Of a DNA stretch of 64,000 nucleotides, positions 61,050 through 64,000 are shown one piece after another. Numbering within the stretch: position 1 is the stretch's first letter; every line of letters begins with the position of its first letter. Origin of the DNA: Verrucomicrobiaceae bacterium (lineage in GTDB: Bacteria > Verrucomicrobiota > Verrucomicrobiia > Verrucomicrobiales > Akkermansiaceae); NCBI GenBank assembly GCA_027484055.1, contig JAIXQH010000042.1:43680-107679 (forward strand). The letters run 5' to 3'. Below the pieces are notes generated by a model. It was not told where the DNA came from, searched no databases, and saw nothing but the letters and a program-made list of their open reading frames with translations. The position numbers and the translations under genes are program-made.

Positions 61050-61585
61050 GTGAGCTGAGTGCTGAGTTTCTGTTCGACACAGGATTCGAGCATCTGGCGG
61101 ATGCGGTGGAGTTGGCCGGAAAGCGCGCCCGGGCTGAGATTGCGGGTGGCCGCCATTTGGTGGACCGAGGCATCTGGTTGATAGCGATGGAGGATGAGTT
61201 CGCGTTTTTCCACAGATAGCTCTTCGAGGCAATTTCTCAGCGCGTGATCGAGCTTCGAGGTCGCCTCCGGGTCCGGGCCTTCTTCTGCTGCGAGCAAATC
61301 GATCAACTCGGAATCAAACACATGGCGGTCCCGCGAGGCATCGCGCAGCGCGGCTTTCACCTGAAAATGGGCGATTCGGCAGGCCCAGGGCATGAAGGGC
61401 AAGGCGGGGTCGTAATCCGCCGCTTTGCGCCAGAGGACAAGATTGGTTTCTTGAAGCACGTCGTCCGCTTGGGCGCGGTTTGGTAGCAGGGAAAAAATGT
61501 AAGCCGCAAGCGCTGCTTGGTGTCGCGTCATCAGCGCGACGAGCTGTTCTTGAGGATCTTGCGGTTGGCTGGCCATGTGTTTCAT
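61046..61585 (-). CDS. ECF-like RNA polymerase sigma factor (Verrucomicrobium/Rhodopirellula type)
   Basis: A 179-residue sigma-70-family factor. Region 2: HQAALAAYIFSLLPNRAQAD, DVLQETNLVLWRKAADYDPA and PFMPWACRIAHFQVKAALRD. Region 4: LEELSVEKRELILHRYQPDA, SVHQMAATRNLSPGALSGQL, HRIRQMLESCV. The IHRIR-LRQCI-type end is that of the Rhodopirellula/Verrucomicrobium sigma family. It overlaps the FecR-like gene by 4 bp and likely controls the operon and more exported genes. The ATG at 61585 or 61576 may start it. Confidence 0.9.
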   Translation of the reverse strand: MKHMASQPQDPQEQLVALMTRHQAALAAYIFSLLPNRAQADDVLQETNLVLWRKAADYDPALPFMPWACRIAHFQVKAALRDASRDRHVFDSELIDLLAAEEGPDPEATSKLDHALRNCLEELSVEKRELILHRYQPDASVHQMAATRNLSPGALSGQLHRIRQMLESCVEQKLSTQLT

Positions 61586-62003
61586 GGAGTCTTACCAAAA
61601 ACCCCGCGAATCTTACGCTCGCCGAGGCAATTTTTTCTCAAACCTTTTAATTCCTTCAGTTTGCAGCAGTCCCAGTCACCAAAAGCCGCAGGTAATGCCG
61701 GGGGAACTCAGCTCCGCCACGGAGAATGCTCCGGTCCGCCATTGCTGCAATGCGATGGCCGCACTTGGGCTTGCCGGTGCGAGGGTCAGGTAAATTGTGA
61801 AATGCTTCAATGCCAGGCGGAAATCCTCCGGGATACTTGTCACTGCGGCTCTGTTTGCGAGCCATCCGGCCCGTTCAAATCGAACGAATGTTGGGCACAA
61901 ATGCAAACTTGCAGCCTCAGGCTATGGACAGTTTTCCCTTCTCAAAGAGAAATTGTAATATCCTGCAAAACCCTTAAGTAGATTCTTGTTACAACCAAAT
62001 CCC
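61586..62003. other. Sigma-operon / DUF4407 divergent intergenic region
   Basis: A 418-bp gap between the divergent sigma-factor and DUF4407 genes. It should hold promoters in both directions, but no clear hexamer pair stands out. A 69-codon minus-strand frame at 61656-61865 has no family resemblance. Confidence 0.5.
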
Positions 62004-63683
62004 ATGCACTCCATCAAACGCGCGTTCTTCTGGCTCTCCGGCGCCGGCACTGAGACACTCGAACAATGTCCTGCCTGGGAGCAGCGAAAATACGTCGCTT
62101 TCGGCGCTACGGTGCTGGTTCCCTGTGCCTTTGCCTTCATCGCCTGTGCCTACGCCCTTTCTACGCTCACGGACAATCCCCAGGTCATCTATCCGGTTGC
62201 CGCCGTTTGGGCGTTTATCATTCTGACGATCGACCGCGCCCTGCTTGCTAGCTACCGGGCCTATGCCTCGATCTTCCGGAAATTCACCCAATTTTGCCTG
62301 CGACTCGTTGTTGCGATTTTAATGGGGATCACCATCGCGCATCCATTGGTTCTACTTTTATTCCGAGACACGATTTCGTCAGTGATTGAAAAGGACCGCG
62401 CGGCGGAAATCGAGATCGTGCGGGCTGGATTCCAGAACGAAAAAGAAAAAGTCCGCAGCCAAGTCACAGTCTTGGAAACGGCTCTGGCCGAGCAACGGGC
62501 CAAGTGGAACGAGTCTTTCCAAGCCCGCTTCATCCTTCAGGAAACGGAAGATGCGAAGTCTGCAATTCCCGGACTTACCGCCGCGCAGCAAACTGAGCTC
62601 AAGGCAGCCATCGAAGAGGGCACCGCACCCTTCAGAGATCGCCTCGCCGTCATCGAGACGCAGACCGCTGAATTTTCCCCCCAATATGCGAAACTTCAAA
62701 CCGAGCTTAGTTTTTGGCAGGCGGAATTTGAGCGCGAACTCAATGGCCAGCGTTCCGGCATGAGAGGCGAAGGCCCACGTGCCCGCTCGATTCGCGCCGA
62801 TCAACTCGAACCCCGTCGCGAGGAATCCAAGCGGCTTGGCGCTCTGCTCGAACATCTCACCGCCGAGAAATCCACCCTTCAGACTCAGTCACGCCAAGCA
62901 GAAGCCACCGCCATCAAGCTCTTTGAAACGAAACTCGCGGAAATCGCCGCGACGAACAAAGCCGAAGCCGAGCGCGTCGCGGGCCTCAAGCAAAAGGTCG
63001 AAAGTGATCAAGCCGAGCAATTCGTCACCCAGCAGAACTCCCTCCGCGACACCATCAAGCAGCAGATCGACACTCGCCTCGCCGAACTCAACCGCGTGCA
63101 AGGCGAACTCTCCGCAGTCGCCACGGAAGAGGCAAACCGCCTCGCTGCGCTGCGGGCAGAACCCCGCCGCGACATCCTCACCCAGACACTCGCACTTCAT
63201 TCGCTCTTCAAGGCGGGGAGTGAAGGGGGCCAATTCGCATTTTTCACTTACATCGTCCTCACTCTGCTTTTCATGCTCGTCGATACCATCCCCTTGATCG
63301 TGAAGTTTTTCACCAAAGCCGGCCCCTATGATTCACTGGTGGATCGCGACGAAATCACCTTTGACACCGAGCACCGCGCCTTCCGTCAGAGTCGCACTCG
63401 ATACATGGACCAGCTTGCCGGTGGCAATCTCATCGCCGTTACCCGCAATTCCCGGTTAGAAAATGCGCTGGTCGATGGGGTCGAGCACACTCGCGCCGCC
63501 CGCGAATTTCTCGATTCTCTCGTGGAAATGGAACGAGCCTTCGCTGAAAAAATGAAACTCGAGGAACAGCAGATCGATGTCGCAGAGAGCGACACGCGAG
63601 CCGCCTTCGAAGCCATTAAAAAGCGTTTTTACGACGATCTTCACCACCGCATGGAAATCTTTTTCACCACCCGTCACGCTTGA
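62004..63683 (+). CDS. DUF4407 membrane coiled-coil protein
   Basis: A 559-residue protein of the DUF4407 family. Four membrane helices: about 33-52 (ATVLVPCAFAFIACAYALST), 62-80, 98-118 (LRLVVAILMGITIAHPLVLL), and about 420-440 (AFFTYIVLTLLFMLVDTIPL). Between the third and fourth lies a long charged coiled coil (about 130-405), rich in E, K, Q and R. The ATG at 62004 starts just before the family entry IKRAFFWLSGAGTETLEQCP; a TTG at 61986 is also in frame. Function unknown; it may form a scaffold in the inner membrane. Confidence 0.85.
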   Translation: MHSIKRAFFWLSGAGTETLEQCPAWEQRKYVAFGATVLVPCAFAFIACAYALSTLTDNPQVIYPVAAVWAFIILTIDRALLASYRAYASIFRKFTQFCLRLVVAILMGITIAHPLVLLLFRDTISSVIEKDRAAEIEIVRAGFQNEKEKVRSQVTVLETALAEQRAKWNESFQARFILQETEDAKSAIPGLTAAQQTELKAAIEEGTAPFRDRLAVIETQTAEFSPQYAKLQTELSFWQAEFERELNGQRSGMRGEGPRARSIRADQLEPRREESKRLGALLEHLTAEKSTLQTQSRQAEATAIKLFETKLAEIAATNKAEAERVAGLKQKVESDQAEQFVTQQNSLRDTIKQQIDTRLAELNRVQGELSAVATEEANRLAALRAEPRRDILTQTLALHSLFKAGSEGGQFAFFTYIVLTLLFMLVDTIPLIVKFFTKAGPYDSLVDRDEITFDTEHRAFRQSRTRYMDQLAGGNLIAVTRNSRLENALVDGVEHTRAAREFLDSLVEMERAFAEKMKLEEQQIDVAESDTRAAFEAIKKRFYDDLHHRMEIFFTTRHA

Positions 63684-63882
63684 CCCGCCAGCGGCGTAGT
63701 AAATCGGTTTCCTTGCTCTGCTTGATTCGGCCACGCTTGCCTGTCGGCTTGGTTTTTGCCAGTGAACCATGAGCTAGTGATCGCAAATGACGCTGTCACC
63801 GCCGCCGCATTTCCAATCAGCGCGGCGAAGAGGATACTGGAAATAAAAGTCACCTAACGCGTCATGAGGGACTCATCATTTA

Positions 63883-64000
63883 GAGGCTGTCTTAAAAAGA
63901 CTAACTTTCCGAATTTTAATCTGTACTAGTTTAGTCATGTATTGGAGAAACTCGGCATGGCCAGTTATCCAAGCAGCATGACGGAATCCGAATGGAAAAT
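63883..64000 (+). mobile_element. Left end of an IS5-type insertion sequence (partial)
   Basis: An IS-end-like sequence GAGGCTGTCTTAAAA starts at 63883, and a transposase start lies 74 bp further in. The right end is outside the window. The inverted repeat and the 14 readable codons both fit an IS5 (DUF4096-type) element. The 200 bp before it (63684-63882) hold no gene. Confidence 0.7.
63957..64000 (+). CDS. IS5-family transposase, N-terminal start (partial)
   Basis: From ATG 63957 the reading is ASYPSSMTESEWK, the usual start of IS4/IS5 transposases with a DUF4096 domain (family form YPSDLTDAEW...L). A GGAG ribosome-binding site lies about 10 bp upstream. Only 14 codons are inside the window, so intactness is unknown. 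Confidence 0.7.
   Translation, partial: MASYPSSMTESEWK

Noticed and set aside
61656..61865. 69-codon minus-strand frame upstream of the sigma factor
   Set aside because: No recognisable pattern, no ribosome-binding site and no neighbour support.

Overview
The window looks like chromosome from a Gram-negative member of the Verrucomicrobiota (PVC group). The evidence is the mix of two DUF1549/DUF1553 (planctomycete-type cytochrome) plus DUF1501 gene pairs, a sigma factor/FecR-like regulator pair of the type common in Verrucomicrobia and Planctomycetes, a PEP-CTERM protein, LL-diaminopimelate aminotransferase (dapL), GTP-dependent PEP carboxykinase and LPS genes (kdsA, lptB, an LptC/LptA-like protein). 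No rRNA operon or CRISPR array is present. One tRNA (Pro, anticodon GGG) was found. The species cannot be named from the sequence alone.

Layout. 1-3.5 kb: the end of gyrA, converging on a minus-strand operon DUF1844 gene - kdsA - lptC/lptA-like - lptB for Kdo synthesis and LPS export. 3.6-6.6 kb: a membrane-anchored pseudokinase overlapping a DUF3482-type GTPase. 6.7-11.6 kb: a type I secretion-like operon (HlyB-like, HlyD-like, TolC-like) whose ABC subunit has lost the key residue of every ATPase motif. 11.7-21.4 kb: housekeeping genes (7TM-HD phosphodiesterase, ybeY, a YhaM-like HD nuclease, menA, argC-argJ, tRNA-Pro, pabB, prfC).

21.4-29.1 kb is an accessory island. It holds two AT-rich orphan genes, a tandem family of 237/327-bp repeats carrying decayed small membrane-protein genes, one intact MazF-type and one intact YafQ-type toxin-antitoxin pair, three broken RelE/ParE-type toxins (one fused to an IS30 transposase fragment), a remnant of a tyrosine recombinase, a polyvalent-protein-type kinase, and one apparently normal GDSL hydrolase.

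29.1-46.1 kb returns to core functions: TatD nuclease, DUF2071 protein, pckG, ilvB-ilvN, a TonB/ExbB/ExbD operon, a PEP-CTERM protein, an acyltransferase, rsuA, rsmC, an entericidin-like lipoprotein and dapL. 46-48.9 kb has bioA and a Tat-exported metallo-hydrolase. 48.9-61.6 kb is dominated by exported PVC-type proteins: an esterase with a DUF1549/DUF1553 + DUF1501 pair, then a four-gene operon sigma factor - FecR-like - cytochrome-type DUF1549/DUF1553 - DUF1501 with 4-bp overlaps. 62-63.7 kb encodes a DUF4407 membrane coiled-coil protein, and the window ends inside the first codons of an IS5-type transposase.

The best candidates for something not well described are the ATPase-dead secretion operon at 6.7-11.6 kb and the repeat/toxin-antitoxin/kinase island at 21.4-29.1 kb.
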